Positions 10,683-21,705 of a stretch of DNA of 64,000 nt are shown in pieces. This DNA is from Stenurella melanura (Eukaryota > Arthropoda > Insecta > Coleoptera > Cerambycidae), in NCBI GenBank assembly GCA_963583905.1, contig OY757309.1, positions 56,701,795 through 56,765,794 of the forward strand, written 5' to 3'. Within the stretch, counting starts at the first letter, position 1. Every line of letters begins with the position of its first letter. The position numbers were made by a program, and so were the translations under genes. Below the pieces are notes generated by a model. The model saw only the letters and a list, made by a program, of their open reading frames with translations, made no database searches and was not told the origin of the DNA.

Positions 10683-11577
10683 GGGCCGGTTTTTCAATGT
10701 CCAGTTAAAAGTGCCAGATAGGTAGCTGCTAGTTACGCTTAGCTGGAAGTTATATCTATAATAGTGTTTACCAATAGTAATTTAACTGCCAGCTACGCAT
10801 TCATGAGTTGAATTATTTCTTAGCTATGTTGGCACTACTGATTCTACCTGAAGTTTCTTTCAATTGGTTTAATTCAAATTGCGCGCGTGTTTTAGTGACA
10901 GTTTATCTAATTTAACCTCAAAATTCATTGCGTTGTCTAGCGTGTTGATTGATGTTCTGTTCTTAATTTTGTGCGTTTCTGTATCAGCAATAATTGCAAT
11001 ATAGAGTTTAAAAAGGAAAAAAAGGTGCTAACTACACCTTAAGTGATTGAAGAAACAGAACCATTCCTGCAACTTCCTCTATCATCTCAACGATATGTAA
11101 AACAGTTTTTTTACGCAGTCGAAATCTTATTAAAAAATCTTTATCATCATAATTCTCAAAATTATTTTCTCGTTCCCTTATGGTACAGGGTCTCCTTTCA
11201 TACTTATATACTCATATAAATTGTATAATACCATCGTCATCATCACTCATATCCAGAATATTATTATTATTATTTATTATTAGAAATAATATATTTAATA
11301 TAAATCCCAAATTAAATTGAACATATCAGTCACTCACATTGGTTTTTAGGTTAGGATGTTTTAGAATTGTCAGAAATTGAACCAAATGCGCATGTGCAAA
11401 TCCACTAACAGTTGAATAAATCCTTAACTGCCACTTTCAAATCTCTGCTAAATTTACTTTCAGATAGTGAGTTTAACCCTCCGGTAAATTTTACCTGCAC
11501 ATTGAAAAACAGTTTATCTGCCAGATAAATTTTATCTGACAGTTAAGCTATTTAACTGGACATTGAAAAACTGGCCC
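10683..11577. mobile_element. PIF/Harbinger-like MITE (895 bp)
   Basis: Terminal inverted repeats of about 27 bp begin GGGCCGGTTTTTCAATGTCC on the left and are matched on the right with one mismatch (GGGCCAG). TTA flanks both sides (10680-10682 and 11578-11580), the target duplication typical of PIF/Harbinger. Several GCCAGATA/TATCTGGC-type motifs lie inside each end. No transposase, so non-autonomous. Confidence 0.75.
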
Positions 11578-11700
11578 TTAGCAATTTTAATTGATTTCAA
11601 ATATTTTTGGAGAGGTCACATTTTGACAGAGTGTACTTGGCGCTATTTTTTTACAGAGAATCTGTTTTTGAGGGCATTTCACTACTTTTTGTAGATATTT

Positions 11701-14135
11701 TGTGACGAAGTGAATTTTTGCAGACAAAAATGTAATTTAATTTAATCATAAACTTCGCCACTTTTCCCATCTTACGGCCGAAAGATTAGAATTTGTTCTA
11801 TTTAGCCCGCGACATGTAGTTTTCTGTAGTAAAATAATGTAAGGTTCCATAGCGTTGAGAAGTTTTCTAAAATAACATTTTAATTAATTCCGATAAATTA
11901 TCCCCGATGGCGTTAATCGCAGTTAAATTATTCCCCACTTGGTATTCAACACCAAGTTGGAGGGGATTTTACTTTCTGGGGGAAGCAGCTAGTCAGAGTC
12001 ACACCGAAACGAGAGTTGATTTCTGCGAGCCTAAAGGATTGCCACGTGAGGATCTAATATACCGTACCGTACCGCTCACCTGAAGATCACCACGTGTGTA
12101 ATCCGATAGTCTTTGCCATCGCCGCAAAATATAATAGCAATGTAAGTTTTAAAACCTTTCTTGATATTTCCGTAAATTTCAAAATTAAATTTCATCTTAA
12201 CAGTTAAATGAATTAACACGTGGGGGTTCTAAAATACCGCACCGACCGACCGCCGCCGTAGACCACCACGTGGGAGTTTACTTAACTGTGCCCCGTATAT
12301 CAGCAGTGTAAATTCACAATTTATTTTATTTGATACACTTCATAAGTAATATTTTCATGATAAGCTAGCAAATCTCCGTTAAATATTCATGGTCCGATTT
12401 GCCTATATTAGAGAAGTGTACAATTATAAATTATCTGATCCGAGATAAGAAACTGTTTCTTGCCCGGCGTTTTTATCCGCTATTACCAGATAAGAAATAA
12501 AACATTGAAACGCGTGATTTAGCAATAACACTATAAAACGATTTCAAATTTGATGTATCAGAGTGTAAATATATTTTTCCGAAATACCGATGCACATCAT
12601 AGACCTAACAAATTTCTCCTTGTTAATGTTTGTCCAATCGGGGCCCTGTTAGATTCTCAAGATTTAATCCAGATAGCTATGTCCCAAATAATTTCCAAGG
12701 GAAAATGGACATAGAAGATATTTCGAGAGAATTATTATTTTGTCTCAAACTGTTTAGTCAAAATAATATCCGCCAAGTTGGTTGGGATGATAGAAACCCG
12801 CCGTCCATAAATTTCTGTTTTAGTAAACCGAATTTTGCCGCGTAAAACCGTTCCAAAGCCTATTGTTTTAACTTAACCGTTGTTTAATAATTTATTGGGT
12901 TAAAATAATATCCGACAACATCCGACATGTTGTCGGATTGGTAGAACTCCGTTTTCCGGCTCTGTTATAGTTTCATTTTGTTTTAAATGATTCTCAGTAA
13001 TTTGTTATAGTCCGAGAGTTCAGGGGAAAATCTAGGAGATACTCTGAATGAATAAATTATATTTATATTTTGATACATACACCTTTTCACTGTACATCTG
13101 GCAAGAAACACGTGGCGAGTCTTAATTCCGATCCGAATGCAATTAGAGATACTCAACTATGTGGTTTGAGGCGCTTGGCGAATCTCTCCGAACCGAACCG
13201 ACACCGTGGAGATTAATTCTGGCTGTCCGTCCAGGCAGAATGATCTTTACCAAGGGAGCTGATACCGAATCCGATTACCACTTTATTCGGTATCAGTTTT
13301 CCACAATTTCACCAAGTTCTTTACACCACATGCTGCCGACTCATATCTAACATGTATGCAGATATGATAAATTCTGTCCGACAATAGTTGCTTGCTTTTG
13401 CTAAAAATTTAATTGCTTTCTGCTTTACTGCTAACTTGTTCTGTCTTAACATCCACTGCTTGCTTGCTTGCTGTTATAACCGACCGTACCGCTTATTACC
13501 GTTTTACCGCTTTACCGCCAAGCCTACTATCATTTTGCACATTATTTGCTTGGTTTGTTTTTGTTGATAACCGAATTAATAAGAAAATATTAAAATCAGT
13601 AGTTTAATATCTTCTCACCGCCTGGTTCCTTGTCTTCGTAGCTTCATTTGTTTTTCATAGTTTCACTTGCTTTCATAGTTTCAATTGTAAATAAACCGAA
13701 ATGAAATACCTTAAGTTTTACTTGTAAAATTTTCATAACATGGCATATCTTAAGTTTGATATTATTTTTTTTATGAACTCTATAAGAGTATTTTGGTACC
13801 TGACCGTTTATTTATTTTCATAATTATTGTTTGTTGTTGAATATTTAATATATTTTAATAAATGTTGTTATTTTCTAAAATGTGCGTTTTACTGTTGTGT
13901 GTGAATGAAAATCTAATCTGCCGTCCAGACCCCTGGACATACCGTGTCTCCACTGTAGCTATCCCAGCCCTACTGCAACAGGCTGCGTTTAGGAGGCTAA
14001 TGTGGGACCTTTGCCCCACTTAAAAATTGCAAAGGTGGCGCTCGAGATAACCGAATTTAACCGAAACACAGCTCAGCGCTAAAGTGACGCTTCCGCTTGT
14101 CTATGCGCTAGGCAACCGGGAGAAAGCACGTCACA
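11701..14135 (+). mobile_element. 5' LTR of non-autonomous LTR retrotransposon
   Basis: A 2435-bp direct repeat of 17763-20197 (offset 6062). It begins TGTGACG and ends CGTCACA, a perfect 7-bp terminal inversion with TG..CA ends. I found two differences from the other LTR (13243 A/G, 13375 T/G). It contains a perfect 11-bp stem hairpin at 12911-12937. Open frames at 12630, 13159 and 13413 recur in the other LTR and show no domain. Confidence 0.93.
12911..12937. repeat. perfect hairpin within LTR
   Basis: TCCGACAACAT pairs with ATGTTGTCGGA around a 5-nt CCGAC loop. The same hairpin is at 18973-18999 in the other LTR. It may be part of the transcript's R/U5 structure, but the position of R is unknown. 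Confidence 0.6.
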
Positions 14136-14138
14136 AAA

Positions 14139-14156
14139 TGGCGCCCGAGCAGGGAC
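14139..14156 (+). promoter_or_regulatory. primer binding site, tRNA-Lys-like
   Basis: TGGCGCCCGAGCAGGGAC lies 3 nt after the LTR end. It differs at one position from the well-known lentiviral tRNA-Lys3 primer site, so a tRNA-Lys primer is likely. Its 3' half is repeated downstream. Confidence 0.85.
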
Positions 14157-14262
14157 AATTAAATTAAAGGGACTTAATTAAATGAGAGCAGGGACCAATA
14201 AATTAAAGTTACTTAATTAAATGAGAGCAGGGACCATTAAATTAAAGTAGACCTAATTTACC
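14147..14262 (+). repeat. tandem repeat seeded by the primer binding site
   Basis: Three units of about 37-40 bp each start with GAGCAGGGAC (from 14147, 14186 and 14226) and continue with an AT-rich AATTAAATTAAAG segment. The first unit's GAGCAGGGAC is the 3' half of the primer binding site. Confidence 0.75.
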
Positions 14263-16054
14263 GAAAAAGACTTAATTAAAATTAAATTAGACTTGATAAT
14301 CAAAGATTAGATTTTATTCACATTCGGCAGGCACCGAATACAACCCGAAAAGTACCAAAACACTCAGAGAGTCATGCGAGGTATCATTTTCGACTAAACC
14401 GAACACAGGGAACCAATTCCAACCATTACCGAACCGATCCGACCGCACCCGAAGGCGTTATTAACCATTTAATAACCCCTGAAGAAATTTTTCCATTTAA
14501 CAACAGTTTCCACCGTATTTCTATCCCAATGGGCTGAAATTTTAACCGGAAAACCGAACTCCGACCGAACGTTTCCGAAGTCTCCCGAAGTTACACGAAT
14601 CCACAAGATACCAAGTTTGGAGTCATTTTCAGGGTAATCAAACCCAAGGAAGCGTTTGGCAACACTAGAAACCTGATCCGACCAACCGTTCCGGGAAAAA
14701 GCGTGCCACAGCCAAGTTTTGAGTCTGGATCGAGTAGGACTCATACTAGGCAATAACCAGTACCATTATACATCATCTGCACCACTTTTTACCGACCGCC
14801 CGGATTTTGCCCGGAACACGTACCGACTCCGGTGTCCGGAGTTACTAGGCAAGTGACCCCTCGTTTAATAGTAACTCAAGGATGCTGAATCGATTGCCGT
14901 TGGTTTCATCACTATCCGACCAGCCGTTTCGAAAAAAGATGTACCCTGGTGGAGGGGGTAACCGAATTCCATTAAAACCATTAGGAATCTATTGTCCGCA
15001 GTGCTAGACGCCGTTCAAACCATGTTTCATCGTTTACCGACCACTGAGATACCGCTCAGTACCGTTCACCGCCATTCCTGACCGTCTATGCCAGTTCATT
15101 CTGACACCCTGTAGTGAATGGGCAGATTTGAGATACCGCTCAAACCATTCACCGCCATCTGTAACCCTACCGAACCGTTTCCGACTACTACCGAACCGAT
15201 CCGAGTACTTCCGAGTACATAATTAACAGTTTCATGACCGCCTGCGAATTTTTATCAGTTCCTATACTACCTGCATAGCAAGAAGTTGTACCTGTAAGCA
15301 ACCCGAAGTCCGTCCGAATATTTCCGAAGCCGTACGAAGAGACCCGACGTCACAAATAGGCGTGTGGGGTATCGTTTTCAGGGTACCGAAACCTGGGGAA
15401 ACGAATAGTATTGCTGCGAACACGATCCGATCGACTGTTCCGAGAGATGTTGTTTCTTTGACATTTTCTTGATTTAAATTTAATTTAGAAATTTCTTTTT
15501 TTTTGTGTGGGACTTCATCGAATAAATTCTTGAATGTTTAGGATTTAGGGACTTTGTCATTTTTCTCGAGGAGTGGAAGTAATCTGGAGCCAAGTTAGGA
15601 GGCCGTTCCCAGAATATTTGGTTGCTAGCATTACTACGGACCGTCCGCATCACATGGAGTTTTGCTGCGCACGCGATCCGACCGACCATTCTAAGAGGTG
15701 TTGATACTTTGGCATCTTCCCATTCTAAAAATTAACTTAGAAATTTTGATGGGTTCGCATTAATTGAATTTCTAGCCGTTTAAGACTTAATGGACTTTGT
15801 CATTTTTTTCTATTCTGCTGTTTGCTTTGGGGAAACTTAACCGATGTTACCATTTACAATTTTTTTTTTTTTTGCTATTGTTGGAACTTTACCGAATAAC
15901 GCAGGCGCCACAGGAGTCCAACTGTGCGCATACGCAGCTATCCCTAGCTGCTCCGTTTATATAAAACCGATCCGAACCTGAAGAGGAGACTTGAGTCTGG
16001 GACAGCATACCGTAAAGAACTCTTCAGATACTGACACCGCTACTACTAGTCACC
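14263..16054 (+). other. non-coding leader of LTR element with diverged internal repeats and CCG strand bias
   Basis: No convincing coding frame. Diverged copies of one block are visible at about 14350-14450, 14560-14700, 14870-14940, 15300-15450 and 15600-15720. Each runs from a TATCGTTTTCAGGGTA-like piece to a GATCCGACCGACCGTTCC-like piece. The plus strand is packed with ACCGA/CCGAA words while CGG is scarce. It ends in a run of about 12 T near 15860. Confidence 0.6.
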
Positions 16055-16349
16055 GACTTACACCGTTTTTAAATAAAATACTTTATTTTATTTTATCATC
16101 TGCCTGCATCGATTAATCGACTTACATCGTTTTCAACTAAAATACTTCATTTTATTTTCCACTGCATCGCTTAACCGACGTACACCGTCTTCCATAAAAG
16201 ATTTTATTTTATTTATCATCTGCCTACATCGATTAATCGACTTACACCGTTCTCAAATAAAACACTTTATTTTTATTTCCCGTCTGCATCACTTAACCGA
16301 CTTACACCGGTCTTCAATAAAATATTTTATTTTATTTTACTGCATCGTA
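16055..16349 (+). repeat. tandem repeat, about five units of 58-64 bp
   Basis: Each unit begins GACTTACACCG or a close variant, passes an AATAAAATACTTTATTTTATTT stretch and ends TGCATCG..TTAA(T/C)C. Alternate units differ (GATTAATC versus CTTAACC), as if the array grew by doubling a two-unit block. It sits just upstream of the gag remnant. Confidence 0.7.
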
Positions 16350-16413
16350 TACCTGATATCCAGTACATCGTTGCATATACCGACCGTTAATATTATACTG
16401 ACTTGCAAATATT

Positions 16414-17139
16414 TTGCTCATCATCTACCAGTATCTTTTAACCGATACACCGTTACCGAATACCGATCCGCACCTGTACCGATTATCCAGCATCAACGTC
16501 ATTCCATACAGTTACGTTTACCAACTGTCGAGGTTTAATGCCACTTTGCAAACAATTTGCTTACCGTCTGTCCGTATCTCTTCAATAGATACACTGTACA
16601 CCGTCCCATTTCTGACCATCATCATACATCACCGCTTTATCGAACAACTATTGCCTGTTCTTCCCGAGTTATTGCAAGGATCAGCGTTACTATGGTACCG
16701 CAACAACCACACACGTTGGAATAGATGGGAAGATTTTGCTACAGATTTTCGAATTTTCTTCTTTTCTGTAAATTACACCGAAGACTTAGAAGCTGAAATC
16801 AGTCGTCGTTTACAAAAGCCTGAAGAACCCGCTACTAAGTATATTACCGATCTGCAAACACTTATCCGCCGTCATGGGGACTTCACCCCGAACCAACAAC
16901 TCCACTGGTTATACCGAAACTTACTACCTGACTACAGGCAATATATTCCCCGAGCCGAGTTGACTGACATAGCAACGTTGATTGCCCAAATCAAGGAAGT
17001 CGAAATACTCCGTCAGGAAGTTCAGCGGACATACCGAACTGTATTTAACCGAACCGCCGCTACTACTGGATTGACACTGTCTCCGACATATCACAACCGT
17101 CCAGAGACATCACATAGCCAGCCGTCACGGTGTCCCTAG
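16414..17139 (+). pseudogene. Gag remnant of non-autonomous LTR element
   Basis: An open frame of 241 aa. Residues about 75-205 match the retrotransposon-gag pattern: LLQGSALLWYRNN, then W..F..DF, then a repeated E/K-rich helix and YITDLQTLIRRHG, then LYRNLLPDYRQYI. The N-terminal 70 residues are unrecognisable, and there is no zinc knuckle or fusion to a protease. The translation start is arbitrary. The frame may be an open relic or may still make a truncated Gag. It is the only sizeable coding piece between the LTRs. Confidence 0.65.
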
Positions 17140-17171
17140 GGACAACCGTCTACATATACATGTAGAACTAA

Positions 17172-17251
17172 TTACCGTTTTCTGCCCTGATTGACACCGA
17201 CTCCGCCCGCTTCTATCTGGGAAACCAATCATTAGGTTTCTGTTCCAAATA
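17172..17251 (+). pseudogene. retroviral-type aspartic protease scrap
   Basis: A short frame reads FSALIDTDSARFYLGNQSL before a stop, resembling the L-I-D-T-G-S flap-proximal motif of retroelement proteases but with Asp in place of the invariant Gly. It lies about 30 nt after the gag remnant stops, the place expected for pro. Nothing recognisable as reverse transcriptase or integrase follows before the 3' LTR. Confidence 0.5.
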
Positions 17252-17762
17252 AAGGATGCCACCAGTTAGTGTATCCACTCCGCCTGTCCATCCAGCTGAT
17301 GTTAACCGTCTTTTTCAATATCTCCGCAGCCCAAGGCTGTACCCATCTCAGCCGTCCACCAATGTTCCCACTATTGGCATTCATTACACCGACATCCTTG
17401 AGGTGTAAAGTCAAGTCAGGCTACCGACCGTTATCCGTTTTCTTTCCACTTTCTCTTCTTTCTCTACTATCTCATCACAAACGACGTCCAACTGGTCATA
17501 CAGCACGCAGTCCAATCTATTACCATGAGAAGCTGAGGTGATGGAGAAGATCCAGAAAGTCCACTTCGTTTTTGGGTAAGCGTGACAGAAGAAAGATGTT
17601 ATTTTCCGTTTTCCGAAACCGACGAAACCAATGCGCCTTTTATTTTTCTTAGAGTTTTTTATAAATTTTCATTTAAGTTAGGAATCCGTACCGAATAAGT
17701 AGGGTTAGGAAAAAAATAATAATTGTATTTATTATTTTTTTCTTTCCGAAGTAAGAGGGGGG
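17252..17762 (+). other. degenerate 3' internal region of LTR element
   Basis: Interrupted frames with no domain I can name. It ends with a purine-rich AAGTAAGAGGGGGG segment (about 17750-17762) directly before TGTGACG, a suitable polypurine tract. Confidence 0.55.
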
Positions 17763-20197
17763 TGTGACGAAGTGAATTTTTGCAGACAAAAATGTAATTT
17801 AATTTAATCATAAACTTCGCCACTTTTCCCATCTTACGGCCGAAAGATTAGAATTTGTTCTATTTAGCCCGCGACATGTAGTTTTCTGTAGTAAAATAAT
17901 GTAAGGTTCCATAGCGTTGAGAAGTTTTCTAAAATAACATTTTAATTAATTCCGATAAATTATCCCCGATGGCGTTAATCGCAGTTAAATTATTCCCCAC
18001 TTGGTATTCAACACCAAGTTGGAGGGGATTTTACTTTCTGGGGGAAGCAGCTAGTCAGAGTCACACCGAAACGAGAGTTGATTTCTGCGAGCCTAAAGGA
18101 TTGCCACGTGAGGATCTAATATACCGTACCGTACCGCTCACCTGAAGATCACCACGTGTGTAATCCGATAGTCTTTGCCATCGCCGCAAAATATAATAGC
18201 AATGTAAGTTTTAAAACCTTTCTTGATATTTCCGTAAATTTCAAAATTAAATTTCATCTTAACAGTTAAATGAATTAACACGTGGGGGTTCTAAAATACC
18301 GCACCGACCGACCGCCGCCGTAGACCACCACGTGGGAGTTTACTTAACTGTGCCCCGTATATCAGCAGTGTAAATTCACAATTTATTTTATTTGATACAC
18401 TTCATAAGTAATATTTTCATGATAAGCTAGCAAATCTCCGTTAAATATTCATGGTCCGATTTGCCTATATTAGAGAAGTGTACAATTATAAATTATCTGA
18501 TCCGAGATAAGAAACTGTTTCTTGCCCGGCGTTTTTATCCGCTATTACCAGATAAGAAATAAAACATTGAAACGCGTGATTTAGCAATAACACTATAAAA
18601 CGATTTCAAATTTGATGTATCAGAGTGTAAATATATTTTTCCGAAATACCGATGCACATCATAGACCTAACAAATTTCTCCTTGTTAATGTTTGTCCAAT
18701 CGGGGCCCTGTTAGATTCTCAAGATTTAATCCAGATAGCTATGTCCCAAATAATTTCCAAGGGAAAATGGACATAGAAGATATTTCGAGAGAATTATTAT
18801 TTTGTCTCAAACTGTTTAGTCAAAATAATATCCGCCAAGTTGGTTGGGATGATAGAAACCCGCCGTCCATAAATTTCTGTTTTAGTAAACCGAATTTTGC
18901 CGCGTAAAACCGTTCCAAAGCCTATTGTTTTAACTTAACCGTTGTTTAATAATTTATTGGGTTAAAATAATATCCGACAACATCCGACATGTTGTCGGAT
19001 TGGTAGAACTCCGTTTTCCGGCTCTGTTATAGTTTCATTTTGTTTTAAATGATTCTCAGTAATTTGTTATAGTCCGAGAGTTCAGGGGAAAATCTAGGAG
19101 ATACTCTGAATGAATAAATTATATTTATATTTTGATACATACACCTTTTCACTGTACATCTGGCAAGAAACACGTGGCGAGTCTTAATTCCGATCCGAAT
19201 GCAATTAGAGATACTCAACTATGTGGTTTGAGGCGCTTGGCGAATCTCTCCGAACCGAACCGACACCGTGGAGATTAATTCTGGCTGTCCGTCCAGGCAG
19301 AATGGTCTTTACCAAGGGAGCTGATACCGAATCCGATTACCACTTTATTCGGTATCAGTTTTCCACAATTTCACCAAGTTCTTTACACCACATGCTGCCG
19401 ACTCATATCTAACATGTATGCAGATATGATAAATTCGGTCCGACAATAGTTGCTTGCTTTTGCTAAAAATTTAATTGCTTTCTGCTTTACTGCTAACTTG
19501 TTCTGTCTTAACATCCACTGCTTGCTTGCTTGCTGTTATAACCGACCGTACCGCTTATTACCGTTTTACCGCTTTACCGCCAAGCCTACTATCATTTTGC
19601 ACATTATTTGCTTGGTTTGTTTTTGTTGATAACCGAATTAATAAGAAAATATTAAAATCAGTAGTTTAATATCTTCTCACCGCCTGGTTCCTTGTCTTCG
19701 TAGCTTCATTTGTTTTTCATAGTTTCACTTGCTTTCATAGTTTCAATTGTAAATAAACCGAAATGAAATACCTTAAGTTTTACTTGTAAAATTTTCATAA
19801 CATGGCATATCTTAAGTTTGATATTATTTTTTTTATGAACTCTATAAGAGTATTTTGGTACCTGACCGTTTATTTATTTTCATAATTATTGTTTGTTGTT
19901 GAATATTTAATATATTTTAATAAATGTTGTTATTTTCTAAAATGTGCGTTTTACTGTTGTGTGTGAATGAAAATCTAATCTGCCGTCCAGACCCCTGGAC
20001 ATACCGTGTCTCCACTGTAGCTATCCCAGCCCTACTGCAACAGGCTGCGTTTAGGAGGCTAATGTGGGACCTTTGCCCCACTTAAAAATTGCAAAGGTGG
20101 CGCTCGAGATAACCGAATTTAACCGAAACACAGCTCAGCGCTAAAGTGACGCTTCCGCTTGTCTATGCGCTAGGCAACCGGGAGAAAGCACGTCACA
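17763..20197 (+). mobile_element. 3' LTR of non-autonomous LTR retrotransposon
   Basis: Same length and boundaries (TGTGACG..CGTCACA) as 11701-14135. ATTT follows at 20198-20201 and also precedes the 5' LTR at 11697-11700, a 4-bp target duplication. This confirms an intact insertion 8497 bp long. Confidence 0.93.
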
Positions 20198-21430
20198 ATT
20201 TTGTCTGTAAAGATGTAAGCGTGCTTGCTTATTATTTCTGTGAGCGTGGAGGATGTTGGAGTGAACTTGGTGCGAGACACTACCGTGTAGCAGAGCACGC
20301 TTTTGTTACACGTTTAGAAAAGCTCAGAATTTCATTAAACACTTTTCAAGTGACGCGCTGGTTTAAGCATGAACCTACGAATCATGATCGGTTCGATCCC
20401 TGAGCGTTTTCAGCTTATTTTCGACAAATACAAACTTAATATCTGCACAAAAATTTCTTTGGGATTATAATATGATGTTGAAGTCTAGATTGACGGCACT
20501 AGATGGATAGACGGTACTTAAAAATTAAAAATTTCCGAGCTGGATGGACGAGATGGAAGCCCTGACGAGAGTGCGATAGTCTAGAGAACACTAGGTGGTG
20601 CCTGGTGATCAATTGTTTATTTTTGGTTGACGTCAGGCTGTAGTCGGCGCCATTTTGCGTGGAGGTCAGACAACTCATTGTTTAATTTCTGGATTCCTGT
20701 GTTATTAAAGTGTGAATGTTATAACAGCAGCTGTTTTCATTTGCAAAAATTACGAAATTGCTTTTGTTTTGCTCACTACTGAATTAAGATAATAGATGAG
20801 AAAGAGACAGCGTCCGTTTCTTTATAATTCCTGCTATTTTAAAGAAGCGTGGAGAAAATAACAAACGGGGAGAATTAAGCGGAACATTTCTGAAAAATCT
20901 GAGGATTTGTTCAAAACACTTATAACAGGATTTTTCATATATGTATATATGTGTTTTGAACTGTTAATCTGATATAAGAATTTGTATTTAGACAGCTGCG
21001 TCAGAATCACGTGGAAATGGACTATTCGGAGATTTCATGGTTATATTGTGCGAGAAAAGAGAAGTAGTACCAATTTTTACGTTTTTGTAAATTTATTCGC
21101 ATTTTTAATGTTTTTATTCACATTTCTAGATTGGAACCAGTGTAATATATTAATACGCCCTCTCGTATATAAAATACATATTATTTTTTAATGTTATTAA
21201 CTTGAATAGATGTACTGATATTTGCAGGTTGGAAATCCAACCTATAAATTAGCCCTGTGTTTTTAATATTCAACGATATTACAAAATTATAGGTATTCTA
21301 TATAAAAGGGTTTATTGATGTTACAGATGTTCCAATCTAGAAAGGCGAATAAAACATTAAAAATGATAATAAACGTATAAAAGCGTAAAATTTGGTGCTA
21401 CTGCTTTATTAAAAAGATCACAGAACGAAC
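20198..21430. other. repeat-rich spacer with a tRNA-like scrap and a CRE-like site
   Basis: 20203-20300 is a diverged copy of 21957-22060 (shared TGTAAAGAT, GTGAGCG, AGGATGTT, AGACACTACCGTGT). About 20350-20405 ends in GGTTCGATCCCTGAG, a tRNA B-box-like sequence suggesting a SINE fragment. At 20628-20637 there is TTGACGTCAGG, followed by GGCGCCATTTTGCG, features seen in promoters. No supported coding frame. Confidence 0.4.
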
Positions 21431-21705
21431 AGGAATTCTTGTGGGCCGGAGTTGGGTCGAGTCCTACGGCGGCTCCATTCTGAAGGGTGAAATGGAGCCC
21501 AGCAAAGCCCTGTGGGGGCCATGGATGGGTCTTATGGGTCTTACGAGGGCCACGATGGAGCTCTACGAGGACTTCAATAGGGGGGCGAAATGGGTCCCGG
21601 CGAAGCCCTGTGAGGGCCACGATGGAGTCCTACGGGTCCATCCAAAGTGCCGCCGTACTTACTGTGCCTCCTTTGGATCCGATCATCACCGACGAAAGCC
21701 GAAAT
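21430..21705. repeat. GC-rich block with internal repeats
   Basis: A sharp GC-rich island in AT-rich surroundings. Diverged copies of (G)CCCTGTGGGGGCCATGG, GAGGGCCACGATGGAGCT and GAGGGCCACGATGGAGTC recur through it. Frames of 100 aa (plus) and 87 aa (minus) cross it but contain no domain I know. Could be a decayed coding repeat or imported sequence. Confidence 0.5.

Larger units (their letters stand above)
9541..11685. mobile_element. hairpin (foldback) element broken by two later insertions
   Basis: Outer arms pair 9555-9599 with about 11629-11674 (shared core AGCGCCAAGTACACTCT). Inner arms pair about 10362-10440 with 10625-10682 plus 11581-11625. Removing the insertions at 9600-10296 and 10683-11577 restores a palindromic element. 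Arms are imperfect, so it is old. No coding capacity seen. Confidence 0.65.

Noticed and set aside
12630..12845. Open frames in the second element's LTRs (also 13159, 13413 and their copies at 18692, 19221, 19475)
   Set aside because: Identical because LTRs are identical; composition and length show no coding signal.
14469..14753. 94-codon minus-strand frame in the LTR element leader
   Set aside because: Antisense to the internal repeats and CCG-biased region; no domain.
20146..20403. 85-codon frame starting inside the 3' LTR and running into flanking DNA
   Set aside because: It crosses the insertion boundary, so it cannot be an old gene; the frame is accidental.
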